Position numbers and translations under genes: made by a program
Shown: piece by piece, positions 51,479 through 59,607 of the stretch
Layout: every line of letters begins with the position of its first letter
How positions within the stretch are numbered: the stretch's first letter is position 1
Notes under the pieces: generated by a model
What the model saw: the letters and a program-made list of their open reading frames with translations, nothing else
The model's database searches: none
What the model was told of the DNA's origin: nothing
From: CAYRUZ01 sp964427895
GTDB taxonomy: Bacteria; Patescibacteriota; Gracilibacteria; Peribacterales; Peribacteraceae
Assembly: GCA_964427895.1 (NCBI GenBank)
Contig: CAYRUZ010000002.1
Span: 105,291 to 169,290, forward strand
DNA length: 64,000 nt
Direction: 5' to 3'

Positions 51479-51654
51479 ATGAGCAGAGAGGAAGAGGGGA
51501 GAGGAAGCAACCCTCGTTCTACCAGAACATTGACAGAAGAAAAAGAACGCACAACGGTTTGGATGGACGAATCTCAGGGGTTATTGTTTCCTGATATTCT
51601 GACAACCAAACCAACTTTTTCTCTACCGAACTATGCTAATTTAAAGCATTTTTA
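51479..51654. other. Intergenic, AT-rich spacer
   Basis: No gene is seen. It holds the promoter region of the minus-strand regulator gene (pyrimidine-rich leader) and a weak 5-bp stem (51633-51637 with 51645-51649). Nothing else is supported. Confidence 0.4.
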
Positions 51655-52032
51655 CTACTTGTCAATAGCCCTGCGGTCCAAGAATGTGCGGAGGATTTGG
51701 AGCGCTGCATGGGCATCGCCATCGACGTGTTTATCCTTCGTCGAGGTGTATCGCTCATCGAGCGTGTGCACCGTCCAGCCGTGCGAGCGGAGAGCCTCGA
51801 CGCACGCAAGAACGAACTTCGCCTGCGCCCCTTCGTCGCCGGACGGAAGCAGGGGAAGACCCACGACCAACTCCTCGGCACTGCGGTCTTGGGCCAAAGC
51901 CTCGACGGCAGGAACGATCTGCTCGGTCTCTTCGCACTCAATGGTGTCGAGCGGGATGGGGAAACCCACAGCATCATGAAAAAACGCCGCTCCCGTTCTG
52001 CGCTCACCGATATCGAGCGCCAGGATGGTCAT
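51655..52032 (-). CDS. ruvX: RuvX/YqgF Holliday-junction resolvase-like protein
   Basis: A 125-residue RNase H-fold protein. The catalytic pattern is TILALDIGERRTGAAF (first acidic strand), VVGLPL, DERYTST and the C-terminal DAHAALQILRTF with the last Asp. The family processes the 5' end of 16S pre-rRNA and resembles Holliday-junction resolvases. It lies two bases after rpsT. Confidence 0.87.
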   Translation of the reverse strand: MTILALDIGERRTGAAFFHDAVGFPIPLDTIECEETEQIVPAVEALAQDRSAEELVVGLPLLPSGDEGAQAKFVLACVEALRSHGWTVHTLDERYTSTKDKHVDGDAHAALQILRTFLDRRAIDK

Positions 52033-52034
52033 GC

Positions 52035-52295
52035 TTACTTCTTTCCGAGCATGCGCGCCATGCGCGACTTCTTGCGCGACGCGTTGCTCGCATGGATCAG
52101 GCCCTTCTTGGCCGCCATGTCGATGCTCTTGTAGACGGAGGCGAGCATGCCCTGGGCATCGCTCGTCTTTCCGGCCTTCACGGCGTCGGAGAACTTGCGG
52201 ATAGCCGTCTTCATGCGGGTGTTGTACGGCTGGATGCGCTCGCGGCGAACGGCGTTCTGGCGGGCGCGCTTGATGGCTGACTGAGTGAGAGGCAT
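52035..52295 (-). CDS. rpsT: 30S ribosomal protein S20
   Basis: An 86-residue, highly basic helical protein beginning MPLTQSAIKRARQNAVRRERIQPYNTRMKTAIRKF, typical of S20. It lies two bases before ruvX. TTGACT, a 17-base spacer full of CCTCCCC, then TACCTT precede the start. Confidence 0.95.
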   Translation of the reverse strand: MPLTQSAIKRARQNAVRRERIQPYNTRMKTAIRKFSDAVKAGKTSDAQGMLASVYKSIDMAAKKGLIHASNASRKKSRMARMLGKK

Positions 52296-52398
52296 AGGAA
52301 AGTGGAGGGAAGGTACGGCAGGGGAGGGGAGGAGTCAAGGCATGGTTTGGCCCAAAAGCCACCAGCGGGACCCTCAGGAATGGGGTGTGACAAGTTGA

Positions 52399-52426
52399 TT
52401 GACCAATATCGCTCGTTCACTACAAT
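52399..52426 (+). promoter_or_regulatory. glmS promoter, leaderless geometry
   Basis: TTGACC (52399-52404), a 16-base spacer and TACAAT (52421-52426); the ATG is seven bases downstream, so the transcript starts at or next to the start codon. Confidence 0.7.
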
Positions 52427-52433
52427 ACCGCGC

Positions 52434-54212
52434 ATGTGTGGAATCTTCGGATACGTCGGCACCCGGCAGGCAGCCGGTTCTATGACCGTGGACGGATTAA
52501 AGAAACTCGAATATCGCGGCTACGACTCGTGGGGCATCGCCTGGAAAAATGATGCCGGGACCATCGAGCTGCAGAAGGAGACGGGCAAAATCAGCAACGT
52601 CGACGCAAGCGCGTGGGGCAACGATTGCCCCATCGCCATCGGCCACACCCGCTGGGCCACGCACGGCGGCGTGACGCGCGCCAACGCGCACCCGCACTTA
52701 AGCTGCGACAAGACCATCGCCGTCGTCCACAACGGCATCGTCGAGAACTACCAGGAGTTGCGCGAGGAGCTGAAGGCCAAGGGCCACTCGTTCCTCTCGG
52801 AGACCGACACCGAGATCATCCCGCACCTTATTGAGGAGAATTTGAAGAGCACGGGCGACTTCGCCCAGGCCGTTCGCTTGGCCTGCCAGCGCTTCACGGG
52901 TCGCTACGCGATCCTCGCGATGCACACGGGCAGCAACACCATCGTCGCCGCCCGCACGGGCTCGCCGCTCATCATCGGCGTCAACAAGGACATGGGCTAC
53001 TTCGTCGGATCCGACACGCCCGCCTTCATCAAGTACACGAACGTCGTGCAGTACATCGACGACGGCGAAATGGCGGTGACCGACGGCAAGACCATCATCT
53101 TCTCCGACATCGAGACGGGTGAAGAGCGCGAGAAGCGCGAGATCGAACTGACGGTGAAGGCCGAGGAAACCGATAAGGGAAGCTTCGAGCACTACATGCT
53201 CAAGGAAATCATGGATCAGAAGGAGAGCGTGGCGCGCGCAATCAACCAGAACGAAGACGAAATCATGACGCTCGCCAAGGCCATCAACGAGGCCAAGGGT
53301 ACGTTCCTCGTCGGCTGCGGCACGGCCGCCAAGGCCTGCATGGCCGCCGAGTACTTCTTCTCCGTCGTCGCACAGAAGCACGTCAACTTCGCTCCCGCGA
53401 GCGAGTTCACGGTGTACCACCACTTCCTCAAGCCCGAGAGCCTGCTGATCGCCGTCTCGCAAAGCGGCGAGACCGCCGACGTGCTGGAGGCCATAAAGGT
53501 GGCCAAAAGCAAAGGCGCGAAGGTGCTCTCCATTGTGAACACGCAGGGCAGCAGCATCGAGCGCGCATCGGACTACACGCTGCACATCAATGCCGGACCG
53601 GAGCGCGCCGTCGCATCAACGAAGGCGCTGACGGGACAACTCGCCGTCCTCCTCCTCGTCGCCCACGCATTGGCCGACAAGCTACAGGAGGGAAAGACGC
53701 TGCTGCTGGAGACCGCATCGAAGATCAACGACATGCTCAACCCCCGCTACGTCGAGCGCATCACGAAGCTGGCGGAGAAGATGAAGGAGAAGGAGGACCT
53801 CTACATCATCGGCAAGAGCTGGAACTACCCGATGGCCCTCGAGAGCGCCATCAAGGTGACGGAGGTGAGCTACATCCACGCCGAAGGATTCGCCGGCGGC
53901 GAGCTGAAGCACGGCCCCATCGCCCTCATCGAAGAAGGAACCCCGTGCATCGCACTGATGGGCCACGACGAAGTCTTCAACGACATGATCAGCAACGTGG
54001 TGCAGCTGCGCGCCCGCGGAGCGTTCGTGGTGGGAGTCGCCCCGGAGAACAACGAAGTCTTCTCTGAGTGGCTGAAGGTGCCGGAAGTCGGCACGGCCCA
54101 ACCGATCGTGAACATCATTCCGATTCAGGTGCTCGCGTACTTCCTCGCCGTGAAGCGCGGGAAGGATCCGGATATGCCAAGGAACCTGGCGAAGTCGGTG
54201 ACGGTGAAGTAA
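52434..54212 (+). CDS. glmS: Glutamine:fructose-6-phosphate aminotransferase (isomerizing)
   Basis: A 592-residue GlmS. The catalytic Cys2 follows the start Met (MCGIFGYVG), then the glutaminase Ntn domain with HTRWATHGG. Two SIS domains (about 280-410 and 450-580) include CGTAAKA, SQSGETADVLEA and the C-terminal DMPRNLAKSVTVK. It makes glucosamine-6-phosphate, the first step to UDP-GlcNAc, and so feeds MraY-dependent peptidoglycan synthesis. No glmS ribozyme or small-RNA target is possible upstream because there is practically no leader. Confidence 0.97.
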   Translation: MCGIFGYVGTRQAAGSMTVDGLKKLEYRGYDSWGIAWKNDAGTIELQKETGKISNVDASAWGNDCPIAIGHTRWATHGGVTRANAHPHLSCDKTIAVVHNGIVENYQELREELKAKGHSFLSETDTEIIPHLIEENLKSTGDFAQAVRLACQRFTGRYAILAMHTGSNTIVAARTGSPLIIGVNKDMGYFVGSDTPAFIKYTNVVQYIDDGEMAVTDGKTIIFSDIETGEEREKREIELTVKAEETDKGSFEHYMLKEIMDQKESVARAINQNEDEIMTLAKAINEAKGTFLVGCGTAAKACMAAEYFFSVVAQKHVNFAPASEFTVYHHFLKPESLLIAVSQSGETADVLEAIKVAKSKGAKVLSIVNTQGSSIERASDYTLHINAGPERAVASTKALTGQLAVLLLVAHALADKLQEGKTLLLETASKINDMLNPRYVERITKLAEKMKEKEDLYIIGKSWNYPMALESAIKVTEVSYIHAEGFAGGELKHGPIALIEEGTPCIALMGHDEVFNDMISNVVQLRARGAFVVGVAPENNEVFSEWLKVPEVGTAQPIVNIIPIQVLAYFLAVKRGKDPDMPRNLAKSVTVK

Positions 54213-54223
54213 GCTTAACTTTG

Positions 54224-55228
54224 ATGACTACATCGGATCAGCAATCATCAATGGCACATCTGGTTGAGCAATTCAAAAATTCACTTAATGTTTTTAAAAC
54301 TGTTCAGCCCGATGGTGTCATTTATCCACTAATGGTGAGCCCATTTGAAAACATTAATGAAAATATTTTGTTTGATACTCTGATCAATCTTAAAATTTTA
54401 GGAAAGGTCGATAAACTCAACGTGCTTCTTTATTCCTACGGTGGCGACGCCCACTCTGCTTTTCATGTGGGTCGAATTCTTCAGGCATATGCTAAGGAAT
54501 TGGTTATCTATGTGTTGAGAGAAGCAAAAAGCGCAGCGACGATTATTGCCTGTGCAGGAGATAAAATAATTTTTTCAGATATCTCGGCACTTGGCCCGGT
54601 TGACCCTCAAATCAAGAACAAGCAACCCGAGGGCAAAGATAAATACAACAGGACACGCTTTAGTCCTTTGGCGATTAAGCACATGTTTGAAATGCTTCAT
54701 AAAGAATCTGCTCAGGGGCACAACGAAATAGTTTCCATTCTTGCTGACAAACTTCCGGAGCCTCTGATACTGGGTGAGCTTCTTAAATCGCTCGAAACCA
54801 GTAAGGACTATTTAGGAAAATTAATGCAGGCAAGAATGCTTGTGACGGAAAAGCCTGCCAGGATTAAGGAAATTGCTGAAAAACTTGTGACTGGATACCC
54901 GGATCATGGTTATTGCATCGATTATCTTGAAGCGAAAAGCTGCGGACTTAAAGTTGAGATGATTGCTGATGCAATCGACTTTGAATTATTTGAGATTATG
55001 AAAAGTTATAAGGACATTTGTGATGAAATAGGTAGAAATCTTGGCAAACCCGAAGGTGAGCAATTATTGAATCTAACCAACAAAGCTATAAAGATTTTTA
55101 TCCATGCTCAATCAGCTATCGCAGATAAAATGGATGCGGACGATGCAGAAGATGTAGGTCCTTTAGCTCTAGCTGAAGCTGAACCCTCAGATAGCGATAC
55201 TCTGCAGCTTGCCCCGGACGAAGATTAA
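54224..55228 (+). CDS. Serine dehydrogenase proteinase-family ClpP-like protein (AT-rich, probably acquired)
   Basis: A 334-residue crotonase/ClpP-fold protein. The oxyanion motif YSYGGDAHSAFHVGRIL (70-86) is followed by AKSAATIIACAGDKIIFSDISALGPVDPQI, where Ser103 is the candidate nucleophile. This pattern fits the SDH_protease (PF01972) family as I know it. It is visibly AT-rich, uses codons such as AAA, ATT and TTT freely, and follows glmS by 11 bases. The C-terminus is acidic. No signal peptide. Its substrate is unknown. No serine dehydrogenase gene is nearby. Confidence 0.72.
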   Translation: MTTSDQQSSMAHLVEQFKNSLNVFKTVQPDGVIYPLMVSPFENINENILFDTLINLKILGKVDKLNVLLYSYGGDAHSAFHVGRILQAYAKELVIYVLREAKSAATIIACAGDKIIFSDISALGPVDPQIKNKQPEGKDKYNRTRFSPLAIKHMFEMLHKESAQGHNEIVSILADKLPEPLILGELLKSLETSKDYLGKLMQARMLVTEKPARIKEIAEKLVTGYPDHGYCIDYLEAKSCGLKVEMIADAIDFELFEIMKSYKDICDEIGRNLGKPEGEQLLNLTNKAIKIFIHAQSAIADKMDADDAEDVGPLALAEAEPSDSDTLQLAPDED

Positions 55229-55315
55229 TTGAAATAACACCGTCGTAGCGGTCGGATTCACTGTCGTTTTTGATCCAAAAACCTCGTCAATGCACCCAGG
55301 AACTCTTTGCGATCC

Positions 55316-55723
55316 TTATAAGGGCACCGTCATATCGGACGGCGTCACGGTCGAGGAAGGCATGCGCGACGTCGCGGACGACGAGGACTTTGCAGACGAC
55401 ACGCTCGACGACGAACTGCTCACGGAACTCGCGGACATGCGCGAGGCCGCCATCGACGCCTGCGACGAGTTGATCATGTCGCGGACCGTATCGACGGCCT
55501 CCACCACGCACTGTCGCAAGCGGGTGCGAGCGGACACTTCCGCGGCGCGCACGCTCAGCTTCTCGCCCGTGCCCGCGTAGGTGGCTTCGTACTGGCGCAC
55601 GCACGTTTCCAAATTGTCCCGCAACGCTTCGGTGGCCTGCGTGCGGCCGGGCACCATCAGCTTGAACGCGATGACGACGGCCACGATGGCGATGACAAGG
55701 ACGGCGAGGGCTTTGTAATTCAT
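55316..55723 (-). CDS. Small signal-anchored protein with serine-rich tail
   Basis: A 135-residue protein beginning MNYKALAVLVIAIVAVVIAFKLM, an N-terminal membrane anchor. A helical domain with Cys residues follows (LETCVRQYEATYAG, LRQCVVEAVDTVRDMI) and the tail is a long Ser tract (about 95-115). The leader is CCCCTCCCCC directly before the ATG, and TACACT lies further upstream. No family recognised. Confidence 0.6.
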   Translation of the reverse strand: MNYKALAVLVIAIVAVVIAFKLMVPGRTQATEALRDNLETCVRQYEATYAGTGEKLSVRAAEVSARTRLRQCVVEAVDTVRDMINSSQASMAASRMSASSVSSSSSSVSSAKSSSSATSRMPSSTVTPSDMTVPL

Positions 55724-55822
55724 GGGGGAGGGGAAGACAGGATCGTTGACGGATTGGCAGTGTACGCCATGACAAAAGATACGCGGTACTCCGCGCCCCA
55801 CTACCATCGTACATCTCCCGTA

Positions 55823-58369
55823 TTAGTTGTAGTCCGGCGGGATGCCGTAGTACTTAAACAGGAAGGTAGCGATTTGTTTGAAGACCGGAGCGGCGGCCGT
55901 CGCTCCGTGACGGGCGGCGTTCACCTTCGGACGGTCGAGCTTGATGAGCACGAGGAAGCGAGGATTCGTGACCGGGTAGCCGAAGAATGACGCGACCGTG
56001 GAACCGGTGCCGGTTTCGTAGCGCCCGCCTGGACCGGCGATCTGGCTGGTTCCCGTTTTACCGGCGACACGATACCCGTAGACCTGCCCCTTCTTCGCGA
56101 ATCCGTGTTCCACGGAGCTGACCAGCATGGCAGTGATGGTGTCGGACGAGTCTTTCGTTAGGACCTGGTCGATCATCTGCGGCTGGGTCTCTTCGACGGT
56201 GCCGTCGTTCTTGATGACGCGGTCGACGATGTGCGGATGCATCAGCTTGCCGCCGTTGGCGAGCGCGGAGAGCGCCATCACCATCTGCAACGGCGTGGCG
56301 GCAATACCTTGTCCGAACGCCGTGGTGGCCAGCTGCACGTTGCTCCAGCGGCGCCACGGTGCGAGTTCGCCCGTGATTTCGTCTTCCAGTTCGATGCCCG
56401 TGATGCGACCGAAGCCGAAGCGCTCAAGGGCGTGGTGGAACAGCTTGTTGCCGAGCTTGTCGGAGACGCTCGTCATGCACGTGTTGATGGAAAACTCGAG
56501 GCAGTTCGTCATGTTGACATGGCCGTAGTGCAGGTGGTCGTTGTTGTCGATTTCGTATTCGTCCTTTTTCACCGTGCCGTTGTCGTCGTAGGTATCCTCC
56601 GGCACCACCTCGCCCTGGTCGATAGCGATGGCCATGGTGATCGGCTTCATGACGGATCCCGGTTCGTAGATTTCCTGCACCACGCGGTTGAGGTACGCGC
56701 CCACTCCCACGCCGTTGCGGTACCGCAGCCACACGCCCGGCATGTCCGAGGGGAACACCTCGTAGCGGATGGTCTGGCCTTTGTAGACGAAGTACCGCGC
56801 CAAGTCGTGGAGGTCGTAGAGCACCTCCAGATCGTCGAGCGTTTTGCGCAATCCTTCCGACAACTTCTGGCGCCCGTCTTGCGAGAAGACATCCGGCAGG
56901 AATCCGTTGAACACGCGCAGGTTGGTCTTGGGATCATAGATCTCGACGGCGATGTCCTTTTCGGATTCGGGATTGATGAGGACCGGCTCTTTCTCGTACA
57001 CGCCGGAATAGTTATTGCGGTTGAAAAGCGGCGCATTCGCCATCGCCAGGATGCGGCCCGTGTTGGGGTCGACGACGATCACCTGGCCGGCATCCGACTT
57101 CGTACTCTCGACGGCCGCGGCGATGTCCGCTTCCACCTCTTTCTGGATGAACGGGTCGATGGTGAGCACCACACTGTCACCATCCTCCGGATTCTCGATC
57201 GTCTGATCGGACGTGAGGATCTGGCCTCCGTCGCGGTCGGTGAGCGAACTGATGCGTCCGGCGTGGCCCCGCAGCATCGAGTCGTACGTGCGTTCGATGC
57301 CGTACTGCGCTTCCTGGTTCGTGTTGAGGAAGCCGATCACCTGGGATGCGATGGTCGGATCCGGGTAATGGCGCCAGTGTTCGGGAATCAGGGCGATGCC
57401 GCGCAGCGGATCGAGGATGGCTTCGGCGTCTTTGCGCGTTGCCGCCTGCGCGCGCTTGGCGGACACGTCCTTGATGGAGGCGAGCTGGAGTTCCTTGATG
57501 CGCAGCGAGACGGAGGGCGGCACTTTGCGCATGATCGGGACGTAGCGCAGATCGCGCTGTTGCAGCTGGTCCTCGAGGACGATCGGGTCGGTAAGCAGGA
57601 TGGCGCCGATGGCGCGGGCGATGGTGCGGCGGGAAGCCGTAATTTCCTCGGGATCGGCGTAAATGAGATTTTGGCGCACGTCCACGTGGATACCCGTGAT
57701 ATTGAGGCCACCCACCTGGTTCAGCTCGGGCTTGGTCGCCCCGTACTTGAGCGGGACGAACGTGACGCGCTTTTCACCGATGCGGTTTTTGATATCGATG
57801 GCGAACTCGGCGCGCACCTGGCTGAGCAACGGAATGGGCAGGGGATTGTGCTCCGGGTCGATGGCGTACGAGGAGAGCGGCTCGAGGAACGTGCCGCTCT
57901 GCGCGCGCACCTTCCGCACGAGGGCCAGCGGATCGAAGGCGTTGGCGTAGTACACCTGCAGCTCGCGCGGGCAATCGTCGCCGCCTTTGCTGCAGACGTC
58001 ATGGATCTGCTGCGTGACGAGCACGTCGGCGAGCGTCTCGGCGATCTTCTGCGGATCGTCGACCGAGAGGGGATCGACGTACACCAAATCGAGCGTGGTG
58101 TTGGTGGCGAGGATGCTGGTTTCTTCGCTCTTGCTGTTGAGGGCAAGGATCTCGCCTCGGCGAGCCTGCAGCTCGATCTCTCCTTTGCTCTTGTGACGGG
58201 CCGCCGCCGCCTCCGCGAACTCTGCCGAACGGATGATCTGTAGATCAATCAAGCGTGCCACCACGATAAGGAGGCACATGAGGAGAAAACCGTGCAAAAT
58301 GGCCATACGGCGCACATAAGAGCGCTTTTTCTGGGTTTCCGTGCTCGATCTCGTATAACGCAGCGCCAT
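55823..58369 (-). CDS. Penicillin-binding protein 2/FtsI-type transpeptidase with a large insert
   Basis: An 848-residue class B PBP. The transmembrane anchor is at about 22-42. The dimerisation-type domain is unusually long (about 45-440). The transpeptidase domain has SxxK at Ser572-Lys575 (YEPGSVMKP), SxN in EFSINTCMTS and KTG in AGKTGTSQ. Between the NAPLFNRNNY strand and the SxxK there is an insert of roughly 100 residues rich in Asp, Glu and Leu that is absent from usual class B enzymes. It cross-links peptidoglycan during division or elongation. An upstream TTG start is possible. Confidence 0.88.
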   Translation of the reverse strand: MALRYTRSSTETQKKRSYVRRMAILHGFLLMCLLIVVARLIDLQIIRSAEFAEAAAARHKSKGEIELQARRGEILALNSKSEETSILATNTTLDLVYVDPLSVDDPQKIAETLADVLVTQQIHDVCSKGGDDCPRELQVYYANAFDPLALVRKVRAQSGTFLEPLSSYAIDPEHNPLPIPLLSQVRAEFAIDIKNRIGEKRVTFVPLKYGATKPELNQVGGLNITGIHVDVRQNLIYADPEEITASRRTIARAIGAILLTDPIVLEDQLQQRDLRYVPIMRKVPPSVSLRIKELQLASIKDVSAKRAQAATRKDAEAILDPLRGIALIPEHWRHYPDPTIASQVIGFLNTNQEAQYGIERTYDSMLRGHAGRISSLTDRDGGQILTSDQTIENPEDGDSVVLTIDPFIQKEVEADIAAAVESTKSDAGQVIVVDPNTGRILAMANAPLFNRNNYSGVYEKEPVLINPESEKDIAVEIYDPKTNLRVFNGFLPDVFSQDGRQKLSEGLRKTLDDLEVLYDLHDLARYFVYKGQTIRYEVFPSDMPGVWLRYRNGVGVGAYLNRVVQEIYEPGSVMKPITMAIAIDQGEVVPEDTYDDNGTVKKDEYEIDNNDHLHYGHVNMTNCLEFSINTCMTSVSDKLGNKLFHHALERFGFGRITGIELEDEITGELAPWRRWSNVQLATTAFGQGIAATPLQMVMALSALANGGKLMHPHIVDRVIKNDGTVEETQPQMIDQVLTKDSSDTITAMLVSSVEHGFAKKGQVYGYRVAGKTGTSQIAGPGGRYETGTGSTVASFFGYPVTNPRFLVLIKLDRPKVNAARHGATAAAPVFKQIATFLFKYYGIPPDYN

Positions 58370-58413
58370 AGGGCCTAGAGGCGGCAACTATAGCAGTAGG
58401 AAGCCGAATATGC

Positions 58414-58419
58414 TATAAT
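58414..58419 (+). promoter_or_regulatory. -10 element of the GspE/PilT-type gene, leaderless geometry
   Basis: Consensus TATAAT with an extended TGC just before it; it ends exactly six bases before the ATG at 58426. Confidence 0.65.
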
Positions 58420-58425
58420 GTTGAG

Positions 58426-59529
58426 ATGATTTCGTGGGACCTCACAGGCCTGGACGGGGAACAGCTTCTGCAGACGTTGGAGCAGAAATGCGTGGAGGCG
58501 GGAGTGTCGGATATCCACGTATCGCCCGAAAAAGAAGGCGTGCGCTTGGAAGTGCGCTTGAACGGCATGCTCGAACCGTTGCCGACCATGGCTTTCGCGG
58601 ATTATGAGCAGCTGTTGCGCCGCGTGAAATTCATTTCGCACCTCAAGCTGAACGTCACCAATATCCCGCAGGACGGACAGTTCACGTTCACGGCCCCCGG
58701 TCGCATCGTCAACGTCCGCGTGGCGACGATTCCGTCGCGCTTCGGCGAAAGCATCACCCTGCGCCTTCTCGACCCGCAACGCGGCATCGTCACGCTACCC
58801 GAGCTGGGATTCCCGCAGGAAATGAGCGACCAACTGCATGAGTTGGCGAAGATGCCGTACGGCCTCGTCCTCGTCACGGGACCGACGGGATCGGGTAAGA
58901 CGACGACGCTCTACGCGCTGTTGTCGTCCGTCGTTGGCACCAAGCGCCACATCGTGACGCTCGAAGATCCGGTCGAATACGAGATCAAAGGCATGGTGCA
59001 GAGCGAGATCGACCCGGACCACGGCTACACCTTTGCCAGCGGACTGCGTTCCATCCTGCGCCACGATCCGAACGTCATCCTCGTGGGAGAAATCCGCGAC
59101 CTTGAGACGGCCCAAACCGCCATCGATGCCTCGCTGACAGGACACTTGGTGCTCTCCACCCTGCACACGAACTCCGCGCTCGAAGCCATCCCGCGCCTCC
59201 TCTCCATGGGCGTGAGCCCCTACACCTTCGCGCCGGCCATCCGCGCGGTGCTTGCCCAGCGCCTCGTGCGCACGCTCAACCCGGACCTCCGCGGCGAGGG
59301 CGTCGAGTACGATCCGGGCAATCCTGAAACCTATGTCGGCCGTCAGGTTCTCCCCGAACTCCTCATGATTTCCCCGGAAATCCGCGACATGATTTTGCGC
59401 CAGGCGGAAGAAGGAGAGATCGAAGCACAGGCACGCAAAGAGGGCTACAGGACGATGAAAGAGTGGGGTACACAGCTCATCGCCGAGAAGCAGACGACCA
59501 TCGAGGAAGTGGAGCGCGTCACGAACTGA
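58426..59529 (+). CDS. GspE/PilB/PilT-family secretion ATPase without Zn motif
   Basis: A 367-residue type II secretion/type IV pilus ATPase. The PAS-like N2 domain (about 10-120) is followed by the motor: Walker A GPTGSGKTT (K158), the Asp box, Walker B LVGEIRDLETAQTAIDASLTGHLVLSTLHTN and AQRLVRTL. The long N1 domain and the C-terminal CxxC zinc-binding loop of GspE/PilB are both missing, so it is closer to a minimal PilT-like enzyme. It may power a pilus. No pilin or platform gene is adjacent. Confidence 0.88.
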   Translation: MISWDLTGLDGEQLLQTLEQKCVEAGVSDIHVSPEKEGVRLEVRLNGMLEPLPTMAFADYEQLLRRVKFISHLKLNVTNIPQDGQFTFTAPGRIVNVRVATIPSRFGESITLRLLDPQRGIVTLPELGFPQEMSDQLHELAKMPYGLVLVTGPTGSGKTTTLYALLSSVVGTKRHIVTLEDPVEYEIKGMVQSEIDPDHGYTFASGLRSILRHDPNVILVGEIRDLETAQTAIDASLTGHLVLSTLHTNSALEAIPRLLSMGVSPYTFAPAIRAVLAQRLVRTLNPDLRGEGVEYDPGNPETYVGRQVLPELLMISPEIRDMILRQAEEGEIEAQARKEGYRTMKEWGTQLIAEKQTTIEEVERVTN

Positions 59530-59607
59530 GCACAGAAGGTATCCAGAGGGGCTGCCGCTCTCCCTTGCGGTCGCGTATAGTGCTGTCGTACGATTTTCGA
59601 CCAAGCT

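Noticed and set aside
51633..51654. Small terminator-like stem with T run
   Set aside because: Only five base pairs, and no plus-strand gene ends there.
52300..52433. glmS ribozyme or long glmS leader
   Set aside because: The promoter -10 lies seven bases before the ATG, leaving no room for a leader; no ribozyme core seen.
55290..55580. Plus-strand acidic frame opposite the 135-aa anchored protein
   Set aside because: It mirrors the serine tract of the minus-strand gene, which has a clear membrane anchor and leader; the plus frame has no start signals.
55900..58250. Long open frame antisense to the penicillin-binding protein
   Set aside because: Arg/His/Val/Asp-biased composition without motifs; explained by GC-rich codon structure of the real gene. 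The same applies to long frames antisense to dnaK and to the giant adhesin.
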